A stretch of 57,688 bases of DNA. Origin: Micromonospora sp. U21. GTDB lineage: Bacteria > Actinomycetota > Actinomycetes > Mycobacteriales > Micromonosporaceae. The stretch covers positions 1 to 57,688 of the forward strand of contig NZ_JAGPYK010000037.1 in assembly GCF_018070045.1 (NCBI RefSeq), read 5' to 3'. Shown here piece by piece: positions 8,119 to 15,574 of this stretch (the first letter of the stretch is position 1; every line of letters begins with the position of its first letter). A program made the translations under genes and the position numbers. Below the pieces are notes generated by a model. That model searched no databases. It was not told the origin of the DNA and was given only the letters and a program-made list of their open reading frames with translations.

Positions 8119-8749
8119 CCGCGGCATCGTCGTCGCCCCGGCCGAGCATCTGCAGGAAGTCGGTGGTGAGAGCGAACGGGTCAGCCGGGCCGGCGGCCGG
8201 CAGCCGACGCTCGACCTGGTCGGCCAACTCCCCCGCCGCACGCCTGATCCGGCCCCGCAGCGCGCCGTCGGCGGTGCCACCGGACCAGTCCTCCGGAGCG
8301 GCGAAGACCGCGGTCGGGACCACCACCGACCGGAGGTAGGCGAACATCGGGCGGACGGCGTGCTCCAGGGCCAGCGAGTGCCGGGCGGTGCCGCCGGTGG
8401 CGCCGATCAACACCGGCCGGTCGACCAGCGACTCGGAATCCAACACGTCGAAGAAGGACTTGAACAGCCCGTTGTACGAGGCGCTGAAGATCGGGGTGAC
8501 GGCGATGATCCCGTCCGCCCCGGTCACCGTGTCGATGACGTCGCGCAACGCTGCCGGAGCAAACCCGGTGAGCATGTTGTTCACCACGTCGTGGGCGTAC
8601 TCGCGCAGGTCGACGACGCGCAGCTCCACTTCGGAGCCGCGTCGGACCAACTCGTCGCGGGTGGCCGCGGCGAGCTGGTCCGCGAGCAGCCGGGTCGACG
8701 AGGGCTGGCTCAGCCCCGCCGAGACCACGGCCAGGGTACGGCGGGTCAT
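8048..8749 (-). CDS. NADPH-dependent FMN reductase (CE1759-like)
   Basis: 233-residue flavodoxin-like reductase supplying reduced FMN. N-terminal LAVVSAGLSQPSSTRLLADQL is the FMN phosphate-binding loop, and IIAVTPIFSASYNGLFKSFFD plus LIGATGGTARHS are typical NADPH-FMN reductase segments. The stop overlaps the upstream monooxygenase in reverse order: the monooxygenase TGA and this ATG share ATGA (8746-8749), so the two are translationally coupled and form a two-component system. The ~30-residue Pro/Ala/Gly tail after DFLQMLGRG lies opposite the uspA 3' end and may be read-through rather than a functional domain. Confidence 0.88.
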   Translation of the reverse strand: MTRRTLAVVSAGLSQPSSTRLLADQLAAATRDELVRRGSEVELRVVDLREYAHDVVNNMLTGFAPAALRDVIDTVTGADGIIAVTPIFSASYNGLFKSFFDVLDSESLVDRPVLIGATGGTARHSLALEHAVRPMFAYLRSVVVPTAVFAAPEDWSGGTADGALRGRIRRAAGELADQVERRLPAAGPADPFALTTDFLQMLGRGDDDAAVTPPGRTGAPPAPDSARAGSPPG

Positions 8750-9888
8750 CGGGTCGCCCCCTCCGGCGCCTTGCCCGTCACGTCGTCGACGGCGTGCACG
8801 GTGCTGTCCTTGGCGCCGCCCGCCGCGGCGACCAGCGAGGCGTGCGTCGGCGCCTCCGGCACGTGCGCCGGGCGCAACGCGGCGAACTCCTTGCGCAGCA
8901 CCGGCACGACCTCCTCGCCGAGCAGGTCGAGCTGCTCCAGCACCGTCTTGAGCGGCAGCCCCGCGTGGTCCATCAGGAACAGCTGCCGCTGGTAGTCGCC
9001 GACGTACTCCCGGAAGCCCAGCGTGCGGTCGATGACCTGCTGCGGGCTACCCACGGTCAGCGGGGTCTCCCGGCTGAACTCCTCCAGCGACGGCCCGTGA
9101 CCGTAGACCGGGGCGTTGTCGAAGTAGGGTCGGAACTCCCGGATCGCGTCCTGCGAGTTGCGCCGCATGAACACCTGCCCGCCGAGGCCGACGATGGCCT
9201 GGTCGGCGGAGCCGTGGCCGTAGTGCGCGTACCGCTCCCGGTAGAGCGCGATCATCCGCTGGGTGTGCTCCTTGGGCCAGAAGATGTGGTTGGCGAAGAA
9301 GCCGTCACCGTAGTACGCAGCCTGCTCGGCGATCTCCGGACTGCGGATCGAGCCGTGCCAGACGAACGGGGGAACCCCGTCGAGCGGACGCGGGGTCGAG
9401 GTGAACGACTGCAGGGGGGTGCGGTGGCGGCCCTTCCAGTCGACGACGTCCTCGCGCCACAGCCGGCGCAGCAGGTCGTAGTTCTCGATCGCAAGGGGGA
9501 TGCCGGCGCGGATGTCCTTGCCGAACCACGGGTACACCGGGCCGGTGTTGCCGCGGCCCATCATCAGGTCCACCCGGCCGTCGGCGAGGTGCTGGAGCAT
9601 CGCGTAGTCCTCGGCGATCTTCACCGGGTCGTTCGTGGTGATCAGCGTGGTCGCGGTGGACAGCAGCAGCCGCTCGGTACGCGCCGCGATGTGGCCGAGC
9701 ATGGTGGTCGGCGACGAGGGCACGAACGGGGGGTTGTGGTGCTCGCCGGTGGCGAAGACGTCCAGACCGACCTCTTCGGCCTTCAACGCGATGGCGACCA
9801 TCGCCTTGATCCGCTCATGCTCGGTCGGCTCCCGACCGGTGGTCGGGTCGACCGTGACGTCTCCGACGGTGAAGACTCCGAACTGCAT
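8746..9888 (-). CDS. Luciferase-like FMN-dependent monooxygenase (CE1758-like)
   Basis: 380-residue TIM-barrel flavin monooxygenase. Family features: MQFGVFTVGD start, GLDVFATGEHHNPPF, LLSTATTLITTNDPVKIAEDYAMLQHLADGRVDLMMGRGN, and late FLMDHAGLPLKTVLEQLDLLGEEV. It would use FMNH2 from the reductase encoded immediately downstream. ATG 9888 is chosen because GAGGAG lies 6 nt before it; an upstream ATG adds an unconserved leader. Substrate unknown. The pair resembles conserved actinobacterial LLM/FMN-reductase couples rather than a light-producing system. Confidence 0.88.
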   Translation of the reverse strand: MQFGVFTVGDVTVDPTTGREPTEHERIKAMVAIALKAEEVGLDVFATGEHHNPPFVPSSPTTMLGHIAARTERLLLSTATTLITTNDPVKIAEDYAMLQHLADGRVDLMMGRGNTGPVYPWFGKDIRAGIPLAIENYDLLRRLWREDVVDWKGRHRTPLQSFTSTPRPLDGVPPFVWHGSIRSPEIAEQAAYYGDGFFANHIFWPKEHTQRMIALYRERYAHYGHGSADQAIVGLGGQVFMRRNSQDAIREFRPYFDNAPVYGHGPSLEEFSRETPLTVGSPQQVIDRTLGFREYVGDYQRQLFLMDHAGLPLKTVLEQLDLLGEEVVPVLRKEFAALRPAHVPEAPTHASLVAAAGGAKDSTVHAVDDVTGKAPEGATR

Positions 9889-10057
9889 GACCAGCTCCTC
9901 GCGTGTCCGACCGGGCCGTGCACCCGGACGTTGCGCACAACTTATTTGACGGCGCAACTATTCCGCTGGTGGACGGTCCCCCGGTGGCGCCGGTCACATC
10001 CGCCGCCGGACACGCCGACTACGACCTGCACTGACCGCCGACCGGAGCCCGGTCGGC

Positions 10058-10333
10058 TCAGCCGCCCGCCACCGACGGCAGCACCTGCACCTCGGCGTCG
10101 TCACCGACCGGGGTGGCCAGCCCGCCGGAGTGCCGGCAGTCCTCCCCGTCGACGTAGACGTTGACGTAGCGGCGCAGCTCGCCACGCTCGTCGCGAATCC
10201 GCCGGGCCAGCCGCGGATGGTCGGCGGCCACCTCGTCGAGGACCGCCCGCAGCGTCCCGGCGGCGGTGACGCTCAGCCGGCTGGCACCCCCGGCCTCGCC
10301 GCGCAGCGGGCCGGGCAGCAGCACGGTGACCAC
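10058..10333 (-). CDS. MoaD/ThiS-like sulfur-carrier protein
   Basis: 91-residue beta-grasp protein ending in PSVAGG, the C-terminal diglycine that is thiocarboxylated in MoaD and ThiS. N-terminal VTVLLPGPLRGEAGG and central LRAVLDEVAADHPRLARRI match the family pattern. The GTG start lies one base after the stop of the upstream BNR-repeat gene, so translation of the two is coupled. No moaE, moeB or thiG partner is nearby, so the pathway receiving sulfur is unclear. Confidence 0.85.
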   Translation of the reverse strand: MVTVLLPGPLRGEAGGASRLSVTAAGTLRAVLDEVAADHPRLARRIRDERGELRRYVNVYVDGEDCRHSGGLATPVGDDAEVQVLPSVAGG

Positions 10334-10334
10334 G

Positions 10335-11420
10335 TCACACCGCCGCGGCCCGGACGCAGAGCACGTCAGGCAGGTGCGCCGCCACCAACGACCAGGAGTC
10401 GCCCTCGTCACGGCTGGCGTAGACCTCACCGGAGCGGGTGCCGAAGTAGACCCCGCCCGGGGAGGCGTCGTCGGCGCACATCGCGTCGCGCAGCACCGCC
10501 GGGTAGAACGGGCCCTCGGGCAGCCCCACCGACAGCGGCTCCCACTTGCCGCCGGCGTCCGCGGAGCGGAACACCCGACAGCGGTGGTCGGTGGGGAACC
10601 GCTCGCTGTCGGCCACCAGCGGGAACGTCCACACCGTCCCGGCACGCCCGGGGTGGGACACCATCGCGAAGCCGAAGTCGCTGGGCAGCCCGTCGGCGAT
10701 CGAGGACCAGGTGCGGCCGTCGTCGTCGGAGCGGTAGACGCCGTGGTGGTTCTGCGCGTACAGCCGCTCGGGGTTGCCGGCGTCCCGGGCGACCTTGTGG
10801 ACGCACTGGCCGAACTCCGGCCACTCGTCGGGCATGAAGTAGGCGCGGATGCCGGTGTTGCCCGGCGCCCAGCTCGCCCCGGCGTCCTCGGAGCGGTAGA
10901 CGCCGCCGGTGGACATGGCGACCAGCAGCCGAGCCGGGTCGCGCGGGTGGGGCAGCACCGTGTGCACGGCCTGGCCGCCGAACCCGGCCCCCCACTCCGG
11001 GCGGTGCGGGTGATCCCAGAGCGAACGGACCAGATCGAAACTGCGACCGCCGTCGGTGGACCGGAACAGCGCCGAGGGCTCGGTGCCGGCCCAGACAACG
11101 TCCGGCTCGTCGGGGCCGGCCGGCATCAGCTGCCAGACCCGCCCGAGGGTCGCGCCGGTGTCGGCCGGGAAGGCGACCGGGGCCGCGTCGGGCTCGTCCC
11201 AGGAGGCGCCGAGATCGTCGCTGGTCGCGACGCTGGGCCCGAAGTGTGAGCTGGTCACCCCGGCGAGCAGCCGAGGGGTGGGGCGGCGGGTGTCGACCGC
11301 GACCGCGTAGACGCCGGTCATCGGGAAGTGCGGGCCGGTGATCTCCCAGCTGTGCCGGTCGTCGGCACTGGTGGCGAGAAACAATCCCTTGGCCGTGCCG
11401 ATCGCGAGCAGCGTTGCCAT
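10335..11420 (-). CDS. BNR/WD40-like repeat protein (sialidase-fold beta-propeller)
   Basis: 361 residues with repeated Asp-box motifs: TSDDLGASW, STDGGRSF, SEDAGASW, SDDDGRTW, SADAGGKW, SRDEGDSW (S-x-D-x-G-x-x-W/F), typical of BNR propellers. There is no signal peptide, so it is probably cytosolic. Sialidase activity should not be assumed, since the Asp box is structural and the Arg triad is not evident. GGAGG precedes ATG 11420. It is coupled one base upstream of the MoaD-like gene, which suggests a shared role, and I recall this pairing in other actinobacteria. Confidence 0.8.
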   Translation of the reverse strand: MATLLAIGTAKGLFLATSADDRHSWEITGPHFPMTGVYAVAVDTRRPTPRLLAGVTSSHFGPSVATSDDLGASWDEPDAAPVAFPADTGATLGRVWQLMPAGPDEPDVVWAGTEPSALFRSTDGGRSFDLVRSLWDHPHRPEWGAGFGGQAVHTVLPHPRDPARLLVAMSTGGVYRSEDAGASWAPGNTGIRAYFMPDEWPEFGQCVHKVARDAGNPERLYAQNHHGVYRSDDDGRTWSSIADGLPSDFGFAMVSHPGRAGTVWTFPLVADSERFPTDHRCRVFRSADAGGKWEPLSVGLPEGPFYPAVLRDAMCADDASPGGVYFGTRSGEVYASRDEGDSWSLVAAHLPDVLCVRAAAV

Positions 11421-11507
11421 GACGTCCTCCGAACCGTCGGCGGGCAGGTGCGGTGATTATGGCCACACCCCCCGACAGATTCGCCAGGGCACACGCCGCA
11501 TCGGCGC

Positions 11508-11885
11508 TCAGCGTCGGGTGCGGGGCACGTGCCGGCGGTACGCGCTGACCGTCGGATCGCCGTCGAGCCAGAACCGCCACCGCAGGTCGTGGGCTCCGGT
11601 CACGCCGACCCGTGGACCGGCGACCACCGCCTGCGCGGGCACCGGCGACGCCGCAGGGCGCAACCGGACCGGTCCGTCGCCGAGCAGGTATCCGCCGTAC
11701 GCGGCGCGGTCGATGCCGAGCGTGGCGCAGAGCCGAGCCGGCCCACGGGCCAGATCCACGTCCCGACGTACGGCAGATCGGCGGGCACGTGCCGTGGCCA
11801 GCCCGTCGACCACCGCACCGGCGCGCAGCAGCACCGCGGCGGCCTCCCCCTCGACTCCGGTGACCACGTTCATGCACCAGTGCAT
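11508..11885 (-). pseudogene. mpg: 3' fragment of the resident 3-methyladenine DNA glycosylase gene
   Basis: Encodes only the C-terminal part of an Mpg/AAG glycosylase (MHWCMNVVTGVEGEAAAVLLRAG ... GPRVGVTGAHDLRWRFWLDGDPTVSAYRR). The N-terminal catalytic half (TEVEAYAG) lies 2.4 kb away on the same strand at 14328-14550, with foreign DNA between. About 14 residues equivalent to VMFGPAGRLYVYLS of the intact copy at 13329-13943 are missing from both fragments. Near the junction, reading TACGCATG where TACGGCATG is expected suggests a one-base loss. It cannot fold as a whole enzyme. Confidence 0.85.
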
Positions 11886-11908
11886 GCGTAGGTCTGTCGG
11901 TGAACATG

Positions 11909-11914
11909 TAGAAT
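11909..11914 (+). promoter_or_regulatory. -10 hexamer of the recombinase gene (leaderless start)
   Basis: TAGAAT ends 6 nt before the recombinase ATG at 11921, placing the expected transcription start at or beside the A of ATG. No Shine-Dalgarno sequence is present. It sits within 30 bp of the left edge of the element. Confidence 0.45.
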
Positions 11915-11920
11915 ATCGCG

Positions 11921-13339
11921 ATGGGCAAACGGGCTGTGGTCTATGCGCGTATCTCGCTGGACGCTACCGGCGAGGGGCTTGGCGTAGCCCGGCAGGAACA
12001 GGCATGCCGGGAGTTGTGCGAGCAGCGAGGCTGGCAGGTCGTCGATGTGATCATCGACAACTCGGTGTCAGCCTCCACCCGCAAGGTTCGCCCCGGCTGG
12101 CGACAGGTGCTTGACCTGATCACCTCGGGTGCCGTTGACGTAGTGGTGGCCTGGCAGGTCGACCGGATGTACCGGAACCTACGGGACCTTGAAGACCTGG
12201 TCGACCTCACCGAACGGACCGGGGTCACGCTGGCGACGGCGTCCGGAGAGTTGGACCTGTCGACCCCGAACGGCAGGTTCCTCGCTCGCATCCTCGGCAG
12301 TGCTGCCTGGCAGGAGGTCGAGATCAAGTCCGCCCGGCAGAAGGCAGCACAGCACCAGCGGGTGCAGACCGGCCGGCCCTGGTGGACTGCTCGCCCGTTC
12401 GGCTTCGAGCGCAACGGGGACCACCGACGGAGCGAGGCTGAGCCGTTGCGCCAGGCGTACGCGGACGTGCTGACTGGGCAGTCGGTGTACTCGATCGCTG
12501 CCCGATGGAACGCTGCCGGCGTCCTCACGCCGAGGGGTAACCGCTGGCGGTCATCCAACCTGCGGCATGTCCTGATGTGCGAGCGGAACGCGGGCATCCT
12601 CACGTACAACGGGGCGGAGACTGGCACCCCTGCGGCGTGGGAACCGATCGTTCCCGAGGATGTGTACCGGGCGACCGTTCGTCACCTGAAAGACCCCAGC
12701 CGCAACACGGGCGGCGGTGGCAAGCGCAAGGGGCTGCTGGTCGGCGTGGCGACCTGCTCGCGGTGTGGTGGGAAGGCGTCGCAAGGCTGGTCCAAGCAGA
12801 ACCAGGCAGGCGAGCGGTACCGGATCTACACCTGCCGCGAGGGTCGGTGCGTCACCATCCCTGCCGACTGGCTCGACTCCTACGTGTTGCGCCGCCTGAT
12901 CGACCAGGCAGACCAGTGGGACACCCAACCCGCAGACCCGGAAGCCGAGGAGGAGTCGACGCAACTGCGGGTAGAAGAGTCCGCCCTACTCGCCCGGAAG
13001 CAGACACTGGCTGAGTTGTTCGTCGCCGGAACGGTCGACCAGGCTGCGCTTGCCGCCGGTACCGCTGCGGCAGACAGCCGGCTGACCGAGATCCACGATC
13101 GCCTCGCCGAGATCGCCACGGCCAGGGTCGGTGTCGACCTGACGGACATCGAGGCGGTGTGGGAAGCCATCGAACAGATGGATAACGAGCGGGTCCGCTC
13201 GATTATCGAGACCGCGTGCGAGTCGATCCGCCTGATGCCTCGGCGCAAGGGCGCCAGGCTGCCTCGGGGTGAAGACGTTCAGCTCACCTGGCGGATGCCA
13301 AAGACCGAGACTCGGGAGGGTTCACCCGTTGTCGTCTGA
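11921..13339 (+). CDS. Large serine recombinase / integrase
   Basis: 472 residues. The N-terminal resolvase domain (VVYARIS, catalytic Ser12; QVDRMYRNLRDLEDLVDL; ELDLSTPNGRFLARILGSAAWQEVE) is followed by a recombinase domain (about 150-260: PFGFERNGDHRRSEAEPLRQ, LRHVLMCERNAGILTYNG), a zinc ribbon (CSRCGG near 278-283, CREGRC near 304-309) and a coiled-coil stretch (about 320-390). These are the parts of phage-type serine integrases and TnpX-like transposases; length and order look intact, so it may be active. Its last 11 bp overlap the mpg start. The gene is the likely mover of this element. Confidence 0.93.
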   Translation: MGKRAVVYARISLDATGEGLGVARQEQACRELCEQRGWQVVDVIIDNSVSASTRKVRPGWRQVLDLITSGAVDVVVAWQVDRMYRNLRDLEDLVDLTERTGVTLATASGELDLSTPNGRFLARILGSAAWQEVEIKSARQKAAQHQRVQTGRPWWTARPFGFERNGDHRRSEAEPLRQAYADVLTGQSVYSIAARWNAAGVLTPRGNRWRSSNLRHVLMCERNAGILTYNGAETGTPAAWEPIVPEDVYRATVRHLKDPSRNTGGGGKRKGLLVGVATCSRCGGKASQGWSKQNQAGERYRIYTCREGRCVTIPADWLDSYVLRRLIDQADQWDTQPADPEAEEESTQLRVEESALLARKQTLAELFVAGTVDQAALAAGTAAADSRLTEIHDRLAEIATARVGVDLTDIEAVWEAIEQMDNERVRSIIETACESIRLMPRRKGARLPRGEDVQLTWRMPKTETREGSPVVV

Positions 13340-13943
13340 CCTGCTCGCCATCCTGGCGCAACCCGCTCCCCTGGTCGCCCCGGCGCTGATCGGCTGGACG
13401 CTCACCCATCACACACCTGACGGCGTGGTCACCCTCGAACTGACCGAGACCGAGGCGTACGCGGGCGAGGCTGATCCCGCCTCGCATGCCTGGCGTGGTC
13501 GGACTGCGCGCAACGCCGTGATGTTCGGTCCGGCTGGCCGGCTGTACGTCTACCTGTCGCACGGGCTGCACTTCTGCGCCAACGTCGTGACAGGCCCCGA
13601 GGGTGAAGCATCGGCAGTCCTGCTGCGCGCAGGCAGAGTGACCGACGGGGTCGACCTGGCGCAGCGTCGGCGAGGTGAGCGGGTCGCACTGCGGTCGCTT
13701 GCCCGTGGTCCCGGCAACCTCGGTCAAGCGTTGGCACTGAGAACCCAGCACAGCGGCGCGCACCTGCTCGACGGTGGATCGCTGGTGTTGAGCCCGCCTG
13801 CCCGCTCGCCTGCGGCTGTCTCATCGGGACCGAGGGTCGGTGTCAGCCGGGCGCATGACTGGCCCTGGCGGTACTGGCTGACGGGTGATCCGACTGTTTC
13901 TGCGTATCGGCGCAGCCGGCTGGCCGGGCAGCCTGTCGCCTGA
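13329..13943 (+). CDS. mpg: DNA-3-methyladenine glycosylase (Mpg/AAG family), carried on the element
   Basis: 204-residue monofunctional glycosylase that removes alkylated purines in base excision repair. It shows the catalytic ETEAYAG block, DPASHAWRGRTARNAVMFG, the YVYLSHGLHFCANVVTG segment and GPRVGVSRAHDWPWRYWLTGDPTVSAYRR, so it is complete. The TTG start at 13329 is chosen for GGGAGGG 8 nt upstream; it overlaps the recombinase stop by 11 bp, so the two are coupled. A GTG at 13269 would give an unconserved extension. It is related to, but clearly diverged from, the broken resident copy. Confidence 0.9.
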   Translation: MSSDLLAILAQPAPLVAPALIGWTLTHHTPDGVVTLELTETEAYAGEADPASHAWRGRTARNAVMFGPAGRLYVYLSHGLHFCANVVTGPEGEASAVLLRAGRVTDGVDLAQRRRGERVALRSLARGPGNLGQALALRTQHSGAHLLDGGSLVLSPPARSPAAVSSGPRVGVSRAHDWPWRYWLTGDPTVSAYRRSRLAGQPVA

Positions 13944-14135
13944 GCCTCGGCAGAGTGGAGTTCCGCTGGCTCGGGAGCCCCTTTGAGTGGGGAGAGTTGG
14001 TAGCCTGCCTGGGCCGATGCTGGCGTCGATGATCGGGCAGGCCGAATGAGCAACACTCAGACGCGTTTTGGCAGGTCAATGGCGGTCGGCCGTCCAAGTC
14101 GAGGCGCTTCCTGCTTGCACGAAACAGGGCCTAAA

Positions 14136-14200
14136 CCGCAGAAGGGCTCGGGTCATGGGCGTGACCTGAGGTCAGGCCGGCAGCCCGAACCCTTCTGCGG
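14136..14200 (+). terminator. 17-bp inverted repeat at the right end of the recombinase element
   Basis: CCGCAGAAGGGCTCGGG (14136-14152) pairs with CCCGAACCCTTCTGCGG (14184-14200) with one mismatch. The intervening 31 bases contain a second palindrome, TGACCTGAGGTCA, and GGTCA...TGACC pairing. It lies 193 bp after the element mpg. It could terminate transcription, although no T-run follows, or serve as a recombinase or replication site. Confidence 0.5.
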
Positions 14201-14327
14201 TGGTTGGCGGTCGGTCGTGTCGTGCTGCGGTTACACCAGCTTGCTTACGAGGGTGAGGCGCACGTCAGCTTCAAGCCCTCTGCGCCCATTGGCGCCCTCG
14301 GTCGGCCGCGTTCGCACGATGGTTGCG

Positions 14328-14550
14328 CGCGTTGCGCGGGGTGCGCCCCCGGGTGCGCGTGCGGGGCCGGATCTCCGGCCGTGCCGGCGTACGCCTCGAC
14401 CTCGGTGATCCGCACGGTCACCCCGCCAGCGTGCAGCAGGCAGCCGAGCAGCCCACGCGCGGCCGGCAGCAGCGGGCCGGCGAGCAGGTCCGCCAGCGTC
14501 GCCAGGCCGGCGTCGGCGTCGGCGTCGTGGTCACCGGGCAGCAGGTCCAT
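14328..14550 (-). pseudogene. mpg: 5' fragment of the resident 3-methyladenine DNA glycosylase gene
   Basis: From ATG 14550 the frame reads MDLLPGDHDADADAGLATLA, then LLGCLLHAGGVTVRITEVEAYAGTAGDPA, the catalytic half of Mpg. Beyond this, one extra C in CACCCGGGGG shifts the frame; removing it restores HRGRTPRNA before similarity stops at about 14328. The remnant is thus both truncated by insertion and frameshifted. Its matching 3' half is at 11508-11885 on the same strand. Confidence 0.85.
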
Positions 14551-14603
14551 GACCCGACGGTACCCAGCCCGCCCCGCCGACCATCGCCGCGACCCTCGAC
14601 GTT

Positions 14604-14643
14604 TCAACATTTTGTTGACAACGCTCCGTTGATGGGTTGTGAT
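14604..14643 (+). promoter_or_regulatory. Promoter and palindrome before the HTH gene
   Basis: TTGACA (14615-14620), a 17-bp spacer and TGTGAT (14638-14643) place the start of transcription at about 14650, the ATG itself. TCAACA-TTT-TGTTGA (14604-14618) is a 6-bp inverted repeat overlapping the -35, a plausible autoregulatory operator. Confidence 0.45.
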
Positions 14644-14649
14644 CGGAGC

Positions 14650-15075
14650 ATGACGACCGACGACCAGTTCACCGCGCCGAACCCGGCCCGGGCCCGCGCC
14701 CACCGCACCCACGAGGCGCTGCAACGGATCAGCGAGCGGCACGCCGGCACCGACGCCCGGCGAGGACGCTGGGCGCACCCGTACGTGCTGGACCCGTGGG
14801 AGGCGGTGGCCCTGGTCACCGCGCTGGCCGCCGGTGGGGCCGAGCGGGAGGCCACCGAGGAGCCGGTCGACGGCGCCGACCTCACCGCCGCGCTGACCCT
14901 GCTGCCGCACGTCCGCGCGGAGCTGGACGCCCTGGAGGCGGGGCTGTTGACGCTGGCCCGCGACCGGGGGCTGACCTGGCAGGCCATCGCGTACGGGCTG
15001 GGCCTGGGCAGCGCGCAGGCCGCCCGGCAGCGCTACGAGCGGGTCGTCGCCCGCTCCGCCGAGCAGACCGGCTGA
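14650..15075 (+). CDS. Small helix-turn-helix DNA-binding protein
   Basis: 141 residues, predicted soluble. The C-terminal third (LARDRGLTWQAIAYGLGLGSAQAARQRYERV) is a helix-turn-helix of the kind found in small actinobacterial DNA-binding proteins. The N-terminal part is rich in Arg/His/Glu and has no recognised domain. The first ATG is used: a TTGACA promoter sits 29 bp ahead and there is little room for a ribosome site, so the message may be leaderless. Divergent from the mpg remnant. Targets unknown. Confidence 0.65.
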   Translation: MTTDDQFTAPNPARARAHRTHEALQRISERHAGTDARRGRWAHPYVLDPWEAVALVTALAAGGAEREATEEPVDGADLTAALTLLPHVRAELDALEAGLLTLARDRGLTWQAIAYGLGLGSAQAARQRYERVVARSAEQTG

Positions 15076-15174
15076 CCCGCCACCCCCGCCGAGGTGGCGA
15101 CCCGACCGGCACGGCGCGCGCCGACCGGCGGCCGGGCGGGCAGACTGTGCGCACGACGATTCCGGGAGGCACCC

Positions 15175-15528
15175 ATGGAGCGCGCGGAGATGCTGGCGTA
15201 CTGCCTTGCCAAGCCGGGGGCGTGGCTGGACCGGCCGTGGGAGGGCGACGAGGTGGTGAAGGTCGGCAGCCGGATCTTCGCCTTCCTCGGCAACGGCGAC
15301 GGAAACCCGACGATCGGCGTGAAGTGCGGCCCGACCCGCGAGGTGGCCGACGAGTGGCTGCACCGACACCCCGACGACGCCCGGGTGATGGCCTACATCG
15401 GGCGGTCCGGGTGGAACACGCTGCGCCTGGACGGCGGGATCGACGAGGAGGAGCTCTCCGAGGCCGTCGACGCGTCGTACGACATGGTGGTGGCCAAGCT
15501 CCCGAAGCGGGAGCGGCCGACGGCCTGA
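15175..15528 (+). CDS. MmcQ/YjbR-family protein
   Basis: 117-residue protein of the MmcQ/YjbR fold: MLAYCLAKPGAWLDRPWEGDEVVKVGSRIFAFLG, NPTIGVKCGPTREVADEWL, GWNTLRLDGGIDEEELSEAVDASYDMVVAKLPKRER. The family is structurally DNA-binding-like (related to the CyaY fold) but has no firmly assigned biochemical role. GGGAGG lies 6-7 nt before ATG 15175. It follows the HTH gene by 99 bp on the same strand. Confidence 0.85.
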   Translation: MERAEMLAYCLAKPGAWLDRPWEGDEVVKVGSRIFAFLGNGDGNPTIGVKCGPTREVADEWLHRHPDDARVMAYIGRSGWNTLRLDGGIDEEELSEAVDASYDMVVAKLPKRERPTA

Positions 15529-15574
15529 ACCGGCCGCGGCGCCGGAACCGAGCAGCTCCGGCGCCACGGCGAGA

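Larger units (their letters stand above)
11886..14327 (+). mobile_element. Serine-recombinase element that interrupts mpg and carries its own mpg
   Basis: About 2.44 kb separates the two halves of the resident minus-strand mpg. It contains only two recognisable genes, both plus strand: a large serine recombinase (11921-13339) and an intact mpg (13329-13943), followed by ~385 bp with a strong inverted repeat. The ends are set by where similarity to Mpg stops on each side. I found no clear direct repeat at the borders, and about 42 bp of target appear lost, so the edges are approximate. The element could replace the activity it destroys; that is inference. Confidence 0.75.

Noticed and set aside
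8746..9888. Bacterial luciferase (lux) system
   Set aside because: Only a generic luciferase-like monooxygenase with an FMN reductase; no luxB, C, D or E.
11509..11864. Small plus-strand frames over the mpg 3' fragment
   Set aside because: They are antisense to clear Mpg sequence and have no ribosome sites.
11886..14327. Phage or ICE identity for the serine-recombinase element
   Set aside because: No structural, replication, excisionase or conjugation genes are present; only recombinase and mpg are seen.
14323..14649. Upstream extension of the HTH protein's frame
   Set aside because: It runs antisense over the mpg 5' remnant; the promoter and palindrome lie inside it, so the start at 14650 is preferred.
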